NCBI RefSeq assembly: GCF_004363095.1
Contig: NZ_SNYO01000003.1
Location: forward strand, 620,001 to 684,000
Direction: 5' to 3'
Length of the DNA stretch: 64,000 nucleotides
From: Actinomycetospora succinea
GTDB taxonomy: Bacteria > Actinomycetota > Actinomycetes > Mycobacteriales > Pseudonocardiaceae
This document shows, in pieces, positions 8,865 through 17,553 of this stretch (the first letter of the stretch is position 1; each line of letters opens with the position of its first letter). The notes beneath the pieces were generated by a model. The model saw only the letters and a program-made list of their open reading frames with translations. It was not told the DNA's origin and ran no database searches. The position numbers and the translations under genes are program-made.

Positions 8865-9734
8865 GTGCCGTTCTCCCCCGAATCCCTGACCCTCGACGCC
8901 CTGATCCACACCGGCATCGCCGTCGCCGTGATCGTGGTCGTCGCGGTGATCCTCCGGTTCGTGATCAACCGCGTCATCGGCCACGTGGCCAACGGCGCCG
9001 GCGTGCCGGGCCTGTTGTCGCTCCTGCGCAAGCGCCGCGGCGTGACCGACGCCGACCGCATCCAGGCCTTCGGGTCAGCGCGCCGCGCCCAGCGGGCGCG
9101 CACCGTCAGCTCGGTGATCCGCAACGCGGCCACCATCCTGATCTTCGGGACCGCGTTCATGATGGTCCTGGGGCAGTTCGGCGTGAACCTCGCGCCCGTC
9201 CTCGCCTCGGCCGGTGTCGTCGGGCTCGCCATCGGTTTCGGCGCCCAGAACCTCGTCAAGGACTTCCTCTCCGGGATCTTCATGCTCCTCGAGGACCAGT
9301 ACGGCGTCGGCGACCACGTCGACCTCGGCGACGCCATCGGCACCATCGAGCGCGTCGGGCTGCGCACCACGACGGTCCGCGACGTGACCGGCATGGTCTG
9401 GTACGTCCGCAACGGCACGATCGAGCGCGTCGGCAACGGCTCGCAGGACCACGCCGTCGCCGTCCTCGACATCCCGCTGGCGCTCGACACCGACGTCACC
9501 CACGCCGCGACGATCGCCGAGGAGGCCGCCGTCGCGGCCATCGACGAGAACGGGCACGGCGGTGACGTCCTCGACAAGCCGCAGGTCCTCGGCGTCGAGT
9601 CGCTGTCCGCGTCCGGTATGACCCTCCGACTGACGGCTCGTACGAAGCCGGGTCGCCAGTGGGCCGTCCAGCGCTCCATGACCGAGCGTGTCGTCGCCGC
9701 GCTGCGCGCCGACGAGGTGATGCTGGCGGCGTGA
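8865..9734 (+). CDS. MscS-family mechanosensitive channel
   Basis: Small-conductance mechanosensitive channel protein, about 289 residues. An N-terminal membrane helix (IHTGIAVAVIVVVAVILRFV), a second helix ILIFGTAFMMVLGQFGV and pore helix VVGLAIGFGAQNLVKDFLSG precede the beta domain starting at DQYGVGDHVDLG, all classic MscS features. It protects cells against hypo-osmotic shock. The start is uncertain: GTG 8865 is used, but TTG 8856 and ATG 8799 are in frame. A cytoplasmic region rich in Arg and Lys separates helices 1 and 2. Confidence 0.85.
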   Translation: MPFSPESLTLDALIHTGIAVAVIVVVAVILRFVINRVIGHVANGAGVPGLLSLLRKRRGVTDADRIQAFGSARRAQRARTVSSVIRNAATILIFGTAFMMVLGQFGVNLAPVLASAGVVGLAIGFGAQNLVKDFLSGIFMLLEDQYGVGDHVDLGDAIGTIERVGLRTTTVRDVTGMVWYVRNGTIERVGNGSQDHAVAVLDIPLALDTDVTHAATIAEEAAVAAIDENGHGGDVLDKPQVLGVESLSASGMTLRLTARTKPGRQWAVQRSMTERVVAALRADEVMLAA

Positions 9735-9808
9735 CCGCCGCTGTGACGTCGCCCGGAGAAGGGCATTCCGTCGCGCGGACCCCACACCGGCGGGCGGAGG
9801 ATCACCGT

Positions 9809-10690
9809 GTGATCCTCCGTCGCGGCCGCCTCGCCGGCGCGCTCGTCGCGGCGGCGCTGGTGGCCGGGTGCGGTTCCGTGCCCGCGCCGGCGCCCGCGCC
9901 CCCACCGGTCGCGGCGCCCACGACGACGACACCGACGACCACAGCGCCGACCCCGCCCCCGTCCCGGGCCAAGGCGGCGGTGGACGCCACGGCGCCGGCG
10001 GCCGAGGAGCGCAGCGGCGTGACGCTCGGGGTGGCGGTGCTCGACCGGACCACCGGCCAGACCGTCGCCAACGGCGAGGGCGGCACCCCGCTGCGGGCGG
10101 CGTCGGTGGCGAAGCTCTTCACGATCGTCGACATCCTGACCCGGCGCGAGGCCGGCGAGGTGCAGACGTCGCAGGCCGACGAGCAGCGGTTCCGCCGCGC
10201 CCTCACCTTCAGCGACGACGAGGCGATGAACGCGCTGTGGTCGAGCTACGACGGCCCCGAGGGCATCCGCCGGGTGGCCTCGGCGCTCGGGCTCGGGTCG
10301 ACCACCCCGCCCGACGACACCTCCCAGTGGGGCGAGGTGCGGACGTCGGCGCAGGACGTGGCCACGCTGTACGCCTACGTCAGCACGCGCCTGGCCCCCG
10401 CCGACCGCGACTTCGTCCTCCAGGCCCTCGCCGCGGCCCCGGCCACCGCGGCCGACGGGTTCGACCAGGGCTTCGGCCTGCTCGACCCCAGCCGGCGCGG
10501 CACGGCGGCCGCGAAGCAGGGGTGGCTGTGCTGCTTCGGGTCGAGCGTCGACCTGCACTCGACGGGCTTCCCGGACGCGGGCGGGCGCTACGTCGTCGTG
10601 CTCCTGTCGAACCAGCCGCGCGGGTACGACGCCGCCCGCACGCTGCTCGACGACGCGGCGTCGGCGGCCCGCGATGCACTCGCCGACTGA
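9809..10690 (+). CDS. Class A beta-lactamase-like serine hydrolase lipoprotein
   Basis: A 293-residue secreted lipoprotein with a penicillin-recognising fold. The signal peptide ends in a lipobox (ALVAGCGS), followed by a long Pro/Thr/Ala linker (PAPAPAPPPVAAPTTTTPTT). The catalytic SxxK is SVAK near residue 103, in LRAASVAKLFTIVDIL. Later motifs are diverged: no clear SDN or KTG, though KQGWLCCFG may replace the latter. GTG 9809 is preceded by a GGAGG at 9796-9800. A cell-wall role is as likely as beta-lactam hydrolysis. It lies 17 bases upstream of another serine hydrolase of the same superfamily. Confidence 0.75.
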   Translation: MILRRGRLAGALVAAALVAGCGSVPAPAPAPPPVAAPTTTTPTTTAPTPPPSRAKAAVDATAPAAEERSGVTLGVAVLDRTTGQTVANGEGGTPLRAASVAKLFTIVDILTRREAGEVQTSQADEQRFRRALTFSDDEAMNALWSSYDGPEGIRRVASALGLGSTTPPDDTSQWGEVRTSAQDVATLYAYVSTRLAPADRDFVLQALAAAPATAADGFDQGFGLLDPSRRGTAAAKQGWLCCFGSSVDLHSTGFPDAGGRYVVVLLSNQPRGYDAARTLLDDAASAARDALAD

Positions 10691-10707
10691 CCCCTAGGGT
10701 CGCCGGG

Positions 10708-11523
10708 GTGCAGAGCCTCGCGCAGATCGACGACTGGCCCGTCGACCACGCCGCCGCCGGGGTGGTCGCCGCCGACGGCACGGTGCGCGGCACCCACGGG
10801 CCGGCCGACCGCCGCTTCCCGCTCGCGTCGGTGACCAAGCCGCTCGTGGCGACCGCGGCACTCGTGGCGGTCGAGGAGGAGGCCGTCACCCTCGACCAGC
10901 CCGCCGGGCCCGAGGGCTCCACCGTGCGCCACCTGCTCGCCCACACCTCGGGGCTGGCGTTCGACGAGCACCGTGTCGTCGCCGAGCCCGGCACCCGGCG
11001 GCTGTACTCGTCGGCGGGGTTCGAGGTGCTCGCCGCCACGATCGAGGAGGCCACCGGCATCGGGTTCGCCGACTACCTCCATGAGGCGGTCCTCGCGCCC
11101 CTCGGGATGACGGCGACGACCCTCGACGGCTCGCCGGGGCACGGCGCGACCTCCACCGTCGACGATCTCCTGCGCCTCGCGGCCGAGCTCCAGGCGCCGA
11201 CGCTGCTGCACCCGTCGACGGTGGCCGAGGCGAGGACGGTGCAGTTCCCGGGGCTCAACGGCACGATCCCGGGCTTCGGGCACCAGAAGCCCAACGACTG
11301 GGGCCTGGGCTTCGAGCTGCGCGACGGCAAGTCGCCGCACTGGACGGGCGCGACCAACTCGGCGAGCACCTTCGGGCACTTCGGCCAGTCGGGGACCTTC
11401 CTGTGGGTGGACCCGGACGCCGGGCTCGCGCTCGTGGCCCTCGCCGACCGCGCCTTCGGCGACTGGGCCAAAGCCGCCTGGCCGCCCCTCGCCGACGCCG
11501 TCCTCGCGGAGGCCGGTACCTAG
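10708..11523 (+). CDS. Beta-lactamase/esterase-family serine hydrolase (class C fold)
   Basis: A 271-residue protein of the beta-lactamase-related superfamily (Pfam Beta-lactamase). SVTK (in FPLASVTKPLVATAALVA, near residue 40) is the catalytic SxxK. HLLAHTSGL, YSSAGFEVLAATIEEATG and the HFGQSGTFLWVDP segment (in place of KTG) follow in the usual order. No signal peptide is visible, so it may be a cytosolic esterase or peptidase. GTG 10708 is used, 17 bases after the preceding gene. The 3' end faces yaaA across a repeat-rich 239-base gap. Confidence 0.78.
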   Translation: MQSLAQIDDWPVDHAAAGVVAADGTVRGTHGPADRRFPLASVTKPLVATAALVAVEEEAVTLDQPAGPEGSTVRHLLAHTSGLAFDEHRVVAEPGTRRLYSSAGFEVLAATIEEATGIGFADYLHEAVLAPLGMTATTLDGSPGHGATSTVDDLLRLAAELQAPTLLHPSTVAEARTVQFPGLNGTIPGFGHQKPNDWGLGFELRDGKSPHWTGATNSASTFGHFGQSGTFLWVDPDAGLALVALADRAFGDWAKAAWPPLADAVLAEAGT

Positions 11524-11529
11524 CCGGCT

Positions 11530-11612
11530 GTACCAGCGATGCGGCATCGCTGGCGTCTGACACCAGGATCGCCACATCCTCGCTCGCGCGACACGCCGAG
11601 TGGGGGCCGAGG
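11530..11612. repeat. Palindromic repeat R1, copy 1 (convergent junction)
   Basis: Contains a perfect hairpin at 11533-11553, arms CCAGCGATGC and GCATCGCTGG around one base. Similarity continues with CCAGGATCGCCACAT and CGACACGCCGA. A second copy occurs at 33658-33740. Both lie between the 3' ends of converging genes, consistent with a bidirectional terminator or a mobile hairpin element. Confidence 0.75.
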
Positions 11613-11624
11613 CACCGGGGCTGT

Positions 11625-11647
11625 GTCAGCGTGGCGGCCACGCTGAC
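11625..11647. repeat. Palindromic repeat R2, copy 1
   Basis: A 23-base perfect palindrome, arms GTCAGCGTGGC and GCCACGCTGAC around a single G. It is followed by ACGTCAGGAAAG. Inverted copy at 11714-11736, third copy at 21240-21262. It sits between the converging serine hydrolase and yaaA genes. Confidence 0.8.
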
Positions 11648-11713
11648 GTCAGACGTCAGGAAAGTCACCACGATCTTGAACGGGTCGAGCTGGCGGAAAT
11701 ACTGACGTTGAAC

Positions 11714-11736
11714 GTCAGCGTGGCCGCCACGCTGAC
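11714..11736. repeat. Palindromic repeat R2, copy 2, inverted
   Basis: Same arms as copy 1. The flank shows that it faces the other way: on the minus strand it reads into AACGTCAG, the flank of the third copy. Together the two copies form an inverted pair 66 bases apart that could fold into two separate stems or one long one. Confidence 0.78.
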
Positions 11737-11762
11737 ACACCGGGAGACACGCCGAGGAGCGC

Positions 11763-12494
11763 TCAGCGCGGGACGACGAGGACGAGCGCGTGGTCGGAGG
11801 CCTGCTCGACGCGCAGGCCCGCGTCGCGCAGGAGCGCCAGCACCCCGCCCGCGTCCTTCGGGCGTCGCCGCGACGACGCGAGGAGCCGGGCGGCGTGGCC
11901 CTTGTGGGACTTGTTGGCGTGGCTGACGACGGTCCGCGAGCCGTCGGCCGCCTCGCTGTGCACGTCGAGCGTCACGGCGCCGCGCGCCGGACCCAGCGCC
12001 ATGTACGGGCCGGAGCGCAGGTCGACGACGAGGTCGCCGGCGTCCTCGAGCAGCGGCGAGATCTCCGGGCGCCACGTGACCCGGAGCCCGTCACGCCCGG
12101 GGAGCGCGCTGCCGCCCGACAGCCGGTACGCCGGGATCGGGTCGGTGCCGCCGACGAGCCCGAACAGCGCCGAGCACACGACCAGCCGCTGCCGCGCCGC
12201 CGGGGTCAGCGACGCCGCGTCGAGCGCGTCGTAGAGGACGCCGGTGTAGCGGCGCAGCGCCGGCGCGGTCCGCGACGTCCACAGCGCGGCGTTGCGGGCG
12301 ATCTCGTCGTCCTGGCGCTCGGAGATGTCCAGCGCCGCCCGTGAGGCGGGGAGGTCGGCGGCCAGCGCCACGACCTCGTCGACCAGCACCTTGCGCGTCG
12401 GGTTCAGCGACGGGAACGACAGCGCGTCCAGGTCGAGCGGGCGCCCGCGACCACCGGGCGCCTTGGTCTCCGACGGGGGCAGGACGACGAGCAC
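11763..12494 (-). CDS. yaaA: Peroxide-stress protein YaaA family
   Basis: A 243-residue member of the YaaA/DUF328 family; E. coli YaaA lowers free iron and damage during hydrogen peroxide stress. Family hallmarks are the N-terminal VLVVLPPSETK, YTGVLYDALDAASL in the middle, and the basic helix-hairpin-helix-like SHANKSHKGHAARLLA near residues 190-205. GTG 12494 places the conserved LPPSETK at the N-terminus; the frame open upstream is antisense to the neighbouring gene. It lies head to head with an APH-like gene, 31 bases apart, so both promoters overlap. Confidence 0.85.
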   Translation of the reverse strand: MLVVLPPSETKAPGGRGRPLDLDALSFPSLNPTRKVLVDEVVALAADLPASRAALDISERQDDEIARNAALWTSRTAPALRRYTGVLYDALDAASLTPAARQRLVVCSALFGLVGGTDPIPAYRLSGGSALPGRDGLRVTWRPEISPLLEDAGDLVVDLRSGPYMALGPARGAVTLDVHSEAADGSRTVVSHANKSHKGHAARLLASSRRRPKDAGGVLALLRDAGLRVEQASDHALVLVVPR

Positions 12495-12525
12495 GCCCGG
12501 CACGGTAGCCGGACACTGGCGCGCG

Positions 12526-13422
12526 ATGACGACCCGCGGGACCGACGCCTGGCGCGACGAGGTGCTCGCGTGGGTCGCGGACGTCACCGGGCTCCACCCC
12601 ACCGGCGAGGTCACCCAGCGCCACCGGGCCTGGTCGACGGTCCTGCGCGTGCCGACCGCCGACGGGCCGGTGTGGCTCAAGGAGCCCGCACCCGGGATGG
12701 CGTCCGAGGTCGGGCTGCACGCGCTGCTCGCCCGCCTCGCGCCCGACGCCGTCGCGACTCCGCTCGCCGTCGACGTCGAGCGCCACCGCCTGCTGCTGCC
12801 CGACACCGGCCCGAGCGTGCGTGACGACGACCCGGACCCGTCGGACGCGCTCACCGCCGCCCTGCCCCGCTACGCCGACCTCCAGCGCCGCGCAGCACCC
12901 CACCTCGCCGCGATGCGGGACCTCGGCGTGCCCGACGCCACCCCGCCGGCGCTCCCGGCCCGCTACGACGAGGCCCTGGCGACGATCGGTGGCCACGGCG
13001 ACCGAGGCCGGGTACGACGCTGGTCGCACGAGCTCGACGGCACCGCCCCGAGCACCGTCGACCACCAGGACCTGCACGTCGGCAACGTCCTGCGCGACGG
13101 CCGCTTCGCCGACTGGGGCGACGCCGTGCTCGCCCACCCGTTCGCGAGCCTGCTCGTGGCCCTGGGCTCGCTGCGTCGGACGCTGCAGGTCAGCGCGACC
13201 CACCCCGCGATCACGCGACCCCGCGACGCCTACCTCGAGGTCTTCGGCGATCTCGGGACACGGGAGGAGCTCCGGGCCCGGGCCGAGACCGCCTGCCGCG
13301 CCGGCGTCATCGCCCGCGCGCTGACGTGGCAGCGCGGCGCCGCCGGCGACCCGCGGTTCACGGACACGCCTCGCGAGGTGCTGGACCTCGTCGGCGACCC
13401 CGACTGGTTGGCGGGCACCTAG
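12526..13422 (+). CDS. Aminoglycoside phosphotransferase-like (APH) kinase
   Basis: A 298-residue APH-fold small-molecule kinase. VWLKEPAPGMASEVGLHALL (residues 46-65) supplies the ATP-binding Lys and a nearby Glu, VDHQDLHVGNVL (around 182-193) is the catalytic loop with its Asp and Asn, and DWGDAVLAHPF provides the second metal-binding Asp. Substrate is unknown; antibiotic resistance is not implied, since many such genes phosphorylate sugars or amines. ATG 12526 is used. The SMC gene follows after 24 bases on the same strand. Confidence 0.75.
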   Translation: MTTRGTDAWRDEVLAWVADVTGLHPTGEVTQRHRAWSTVLRVPTADGPVWLKEPAPGMASEVGLHALLARLAPDAVATPLAVDVERHRLLLPDTGPSVRDDDPDPSDALTAALPRYADLQRRAAPHLAAMRDLGVPDATPPALPARYDEALATIGGHGDRGRVRRWSHELDGTAPSTVDHQDLHVGNVLRDGRFADWGDAVLAHPFASLLVALGSLRRTLQVSATHPAITRPRDAYLEVFGDLGTREELRARAETACRAGVIARALTWQRGAAGDPRFTDTPREVLDLVGDPDWLAGT

Positions 13423-13446
13423 ACCCTGCTCCGTACCCTCCTCCGG

Positions 13447-16400
13447 GTGCCCGCAGACGATCAGGGAGACGACCAGCTGCGCTGGAAGCCCTCCCGCGCC
13501 GGCATCCTGAACGTCTACCAGTACCAGGACGAGGTGCTGGAGTTCGCCGGCGGACGCCTGCTCCTGCGGGGTGTCAACGGGTCGGGCAAGTCGACGGCGA
13601 TGAACATGCTGCTGCCGTTCCTGCTCGAGGCGGACGTCCGCAAGATCGACGCCGCGGGCGAGCAGCGCGGGGTGCTGCGAAGCTGGATGCTGTCGGACCA
13701 CGACGACACCCAACGCACCGGCTACCTGTGGATCGAGTTCGAGCGCGGCCAGCAGGACGGGCCGAGTGAGTACCGCACGGTCGGCTGCGGCATCCGCGCG
13801 AACCGCAGCACCGACCGCGTCGCCACCTGGTGGTTCTCCACCGACCGCCGGGTCCGCATCGACCTGCGGCTCACCGAGGCCGACGTCCCGTTCTCGATCG
13901 ACGTGCTGCGCTCCGAGCTCGGCCACCGCGGGCAGGTCTTCACGTCGACCGCCGAGTACCGCGCCGAGATCGCGCGCCGCTTCTTCGGCGGCGTCGACCC
14001 GACGGCGTACTTCCGGCTGCTGCACCAGGTCCGCAACCCCCGCGTCGGCGACCGCATCGACACCGACCTGCCCCGCACCCTGCGCGAGGCGCTGCCGCCG
14101 GTGCCCGAGGACGCGGTGCACGACGCGGCCCAGCCGCTCGAGGACCTCGAGGACCACCGCCGCAACGTCACCGACCTCGCCCGGACCGCCGAGGCGCTGG
14201 ACGGGGCGGTCGAGACGTACACCGACTACGCCCGACGGGTGCTGATGACCGAGGTCGAGTCGGCGGCCACGGCTGTGGACGTCGCCCGGACCGCCGCGAA
14301 GCGGGTGGACCGCGACAGGAGCGGGGTGGACAAGGCGACCGCGGCACAGGAGACCGCCGGCAGGAACGTCGGGGATCTCACCGACGAGCATGCCGAGGCC
14401 ACGGCCGAGCGTGCCGGCCTCGCGGCGCTGCCCGAGTACACCGCGCACGCCGACCTGGTGCGCCGTCGCGATGAGGTCGCCCGCGCCGACGCCCACGTCG
14501 CCACTCTCGACGGCCACCGTGCCCGCGCCCGTGAGCGCGTCGTCGCCGCGGCCGCCACCGTCACCGCCGCGCGCGGTCAGCTCGACTCCGACCTCGCCGG
14601 GGTCGCCGAGGCGCTGCGCGCGGTCGCCGACGCCGCGCGGGCCGCCTCGGCGCCCGGGGTCGTCGACCGGCTCCCCGACCCGCCGGCGCCGGCCACCGAG
14701 CCCCGCCGCGACGAGGCCGGCGAGACGACGGTCGACGTGCCGGCCGACCCCGACGACGACCTCGGCGACCTCGAGCTGACGACCGTCGCCGACGCCCTGC
14801 GCGCCCACCGCACGACCGTGCGCGGGGTCGCCGAGCAGGCCCGCGGTGCCCGGCGCGCGACCGAGGCCGGCGACGCCGCCGAGTCCGCCGCCGGCGAGGC
14901 GCAGACCGCCCACGAGGCCGCCGCCGAGCAGGCCGCCGCCGCCCGCCGGGCCGCGCGCGCCACCGCCGACGAGCACGCCGAGGCGGTCGCGGGCTGGACC
15001 CGCCGGCTCGCCGGGCACGCCGCGGAGGCGCCGGTCGCCGAGCCCGGCGGGGCCACCGGGTGGCTCGTCGTGCCGTCGGGCGGGGACGTCGCGGACGGCG
15101 ACGACCTCCGCCACGCCGCCGACGCCCGGCGCACCCGGGCCCGACGCGCCGCCGACGACGTCACGAGCGCCCTCGACCAGGCCCGGAGCCGGGCCGCGAC
15201 GCGCGTCGAGGAGGTCGACGAGGAGCTCGCCGGCCTGCGCGCCGAGCACGACCGCGTGGCGTCCGCCGGCGAGCTGCCGCTGCCCCGGGCGCCGTGGCGC
15301 ACCGACGACGACGTCGCCGACGGGGCCCTGCTGGCCTCGCTCGTCGACTTCCGCGAGCACCTCGGCGACGCCGAGCGCGCCGGGCTCGAGGCCGCGCTGG
15401 AGGCGTCGGGCCTGCTCAGCGCCCACGTCGACGGCTCCACCGGGACCCTCCGTGCGGGCGACCTCGTGGTCGGCGCGTCCACGCCCGTCGACGGCCCGGC
15501 GCTCGACACCCTGCTCGCGCCCGTGGACACGGGGGCGGTCTCTCCCGACGCCGTGGCATCCGTGCTCGCCGCCGTGGGGACGTCCTCGGGTGCGGTCCGC
15601 GTGACCACCGACGGCACCTTCGCCGCCGGCCCGCTGCGCGGTCGCCACGCCAAGGCGGCCGCCGAGCACGTCGGCGCGGGCGCGCGGGCCCAGGCCCGGG
15701 AGCGCCGCCTGGCGGAGCTCGCGGCGTCGATCACCGATGCCCAGGCCCGCCGGGACGCCGCCGGCACGATCGCCGACGCGCTGACGCAGCACGCCGAGGG
15801 CCTGCGCCGGCTGGCCGCCGAGCTGCCCGGCACCCGCGGGGTCGACGACGCGGTGGCCGCCGCGACCGGCGCCGTCCGCTACGCCGACGGCGCCGAGGCC
15901 CGGCACCGCGAGCTCACGACCGCCGCGACCGACGCCCGCCGCCGCGCCGACGAGGCCTGGGCCTCGCTGTCGCGCGCGGCCTCGGAGGCCGGCGTGCCCA
16001 CCGACCCCGACCGTCTCGACGGCCTGCTCGAGGCCGTGGTCGACGCCGAGCGCGCGCTCGCCGCCGTCGACTCGGCCCGTGACCGGGTCGCCCGCACGGC
16101 CCGCTCGTGGCGCGAGGCGATCACGGCCTGGGAGCGCGACGCCGCCGACCACGCGACCGCCGTCGGCGAGCATCGCGACGCCAGCGGGCGGGCGGCCTCG
16201 GTGCGCACCGAGCTGACGACGATCGAGGAGTCGCTCGGCGAGGAACCGGCCAAGGTCGCCGCGCGCGTCGGGGAGCTCGACGAGCGGCTGCGGGCGATCG
16301 CGGGCCGCCTCGAGGAGGCCCGCGAGCAGCGGACCGCGGCCGCCGTGGCGCTGTCGAAGGCCGAGATGACGCTCGAGGAGACCCGCCGCGCGCTCGACGA

Positions 16401-17553
16401 GAAGCAGCGCGCGGCGCGCTCGGCGCGCGGACGGCTGGCCGAGGCCGCGGCGGTGCCGGGGCTGCTGCAGGCCGCGGAATCCGTCGAGGAGACCGACGAC
16501 GAGGAGTCCGCCCCCGAGCCCCTGCCCTCGGTCGCCGACACCGTCGAAGGCGCCGAGGAGCTCGTCGCCGCGCTGCGCGAGCGGATCCCGGCGCCGCGGC
16601 GGTCGGTGAGCGAGGACGCGCTGGAGAAGGCCCTGCGCGCGGCGCGTGACGACCTGGCCAGCGGCTGGGACATCGAGAGCCGCCGCAGCGCCGACGGGAT
16701 GCCGCTCGCGGTGCACGTCAGCGGGCCGTCGCGGGCGGTGCTCGCGCAGATGGTGCACCGGGTCGCGGTGCAGCGCCGCCGCGCGACCAGCCTGCTCTCG
16801 GCGCAGCAGGACCAGGCGCTGCGCAACCTGCTGCACGGCCGGATCGCCCGCGAGGTCGCCGACGCCCTGTTCTCGGCGCGCGAGCTCGTCGACCGGATGA
16901 ACCGGATCCTCCAGGGCGTCACGTCCAGCCAGGGCATCGGCGTGCGGCTCGACTGGCGCCCCCGCGGCGACCTCGACCCCGAGACGGCGACCGCGCTGGA
17001 GCTGCTCGGCAAGCACCCGGACCTGCGCTCGCCCGAGGAGGACGACCAGGTCCGCGAGGCGGTGAAGTCGCTCGTGGAGGCGGCCCGCGTGCGCGACCCC
17101 GAGGCGTCCTATCGGACGGTCATCGCCGAGGTCCTCGACTACCGCACCTGGCACGAGATGCGCCTCTACCTGCGCCGACCCGGCCGCAGCGACGAGCTGC
17201 TCACCCGCCGGACCACGCTGTCGGAGGGCGAGAAGAAGCTGGTCACGGTGCTGCCGATGGCCGCGGCGGCCGCCGCCAGCGCCGCGGCGCACGACCCGCA
17301 CGGCGTCGGCGCGCCGCGGCTCGTGCTGCTCGACGACGCGTTCGCCAAGGTCTCCGAGGACAACCACGCCAAGCTCTTCGGGCTGCTCGTGGACCTCGAC
17401 GTCGACTTCGTCGTCACCTCCGAGCGGCTGTGGGGCACGCACCCGACGGTCCCGGCGCTGGCGATCACCGAGGTGCTGCGCGACCCGGAGCTGCGCGCGA
17501 TCGCGCTCGTGCACTACAGGTGGGACGGTGCCGCGCTCGAGGTGCGCGCGTGA
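13447..17553 (+). CDS. Wadjet type II JetC-like SMC ATPase (TIGR02680 family)
   Basis: A 1368-residue SMC/MukB-like ATPase of the TIGR02680 type, the motor subunit of type II Wadjet anti-plasmid systems. Walker A is RGVNGSGKSTAMN (about residues 41-53). The middle 280-1050 is Ala/Glu/Arg-rich coiled coil broken by a globular hinge-like section around 530-740. The C-terminal head has signature LSEGEKKLVTVLP (near 1258) and Walker B RLVLLDDAFAKVSEDN (near 1292), with Asp-Asp in place of Asp-Glu. GTG 13447 is the likely start. It overlaps jetA by 4 bases. Family knowledge predicts a loop-extruding complex with JetA and JetB, which in complete systems delivers plasmid DNA to JetD. No JetD gene is adjacent here. 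Confidence 0.88.
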   Translation: MPADDQGDDQLRWKPSRAGILNVYQYQDEVLEFAGGRLLLRGVNGSGKSTAMNMLLPFLLEADVRKIDAAGEQRGVLRSWMLSDHDDTQRTGYLWIEFERGQQDGPSEYRTVGCGIRANRSTDRVATWWFSTDRRVRIDLRLTEADVPFSIDVLRSELGHRGQVFTSTAEYRAEIARRFFGGVDPTAYFRLLHQVRNPRVGDRIDTDLPRTLREALPPVPEDAVHDAAQPLEDLEDHRRNVTDLARTAEALDGAVETYTDYARRVLMTEVESAATAVDVARTAAKRVDRDRSGVDKATAAQETAGRNVGDLTDEHAEATAERAGLAALPEYTAHADLVRRRDEVARADAHVATLDGHRARARERVVAAAATVTAARGQLDSDLAGVAEALRAVADAARAASAPGVVDRLPDPPAPATEPRRDEAGETTVDVPADPDDDLGDLELTTVADALRAHRTTVRGVAEQARGARRATEAGDAAESAAGEAQTAHEAAAEQAAAARRAARATADEHAEAVAGWTRRLAGHAAEAPVAEPGGATGWLVVPSGGDVADGDDLRHAADARRTRARRAADDVTSALDQARSRAATRVEEVDEELAGLRAEHDRVASAGELPLPRAPWRTDDDVADGALLASLVDFREHLGDAERAGLEAALEASGLLSAHVDGSTGTLRAGDLVVGASTPVDGPALDTLLAPVDTGAVSPDAVASVLAAVGTSSGAVRVTTDGTFAAGPLRGRHAKAAAEHVGAGARAQARERRLAELAASITDAQARRDAAGTIADALTQHAEGLRRLAAELPGTRGVDDAVAAATGAVRYADGAEARHRELTTAATDARRRADEAWASLSRAASEAGVPTDPDRLDGLLEAVVDAERALAAVDSARDRVARTARSWREAITAWERDAADHATAVGEHRDASGRAASVRTELTTIEESLGEEPAKVAARVGELDERLRAIAGRLEEAREQRTAAAVALSKAEMTLEETRRALDEKQRAARSARGRLAEAAAVPGLLQAAESVEETDDEESAPEPLPSVADTVEGAEELVAALRERIPAPRRSVSEDALEKALRAARDDLASGWDIESRRSADGMPLAVHVSGPSRAVLAQMVHRVAVQRRRATSLLSAQQDQALRNLLHGRIAREVADALFSARELVDRMNRILQGVTSSQGIGVRLDWRPRGDLDPETATALELLGKHPDLRSPEEDDQVREAVKSLVEAARVRDPEASYRTVIAEVLDYRTWHEMRLYLRRPGRSDELLTRRTTLSEGEKKLVTVLPMAAAAAASAAAHDPHGVGAPRLVLLDDAFAKVSEDNHAKLFGLLVDLDVDFVVTSERLWGTHPTVPALAITEVLRDPELRAIALVHYRWDGAALEVRA

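Noticed and set aside
10780-11520. Possible antibiotic-resistance beta-lactamase
   Set aside because: The SxxK and HxG motifs fit the broad esterase/peptidase superfamily; there is no export signal and nothing specific to beta-lactam hydrolysis.
12091-17514. Very long open frame on the minus strand antisense to jetC
   Set aside because: The composition is Arg/Gly/Val-rich as expected for a shadow of a GC-biased gene; no motif is visible, whereas the plus strand has intact SMC motifs.
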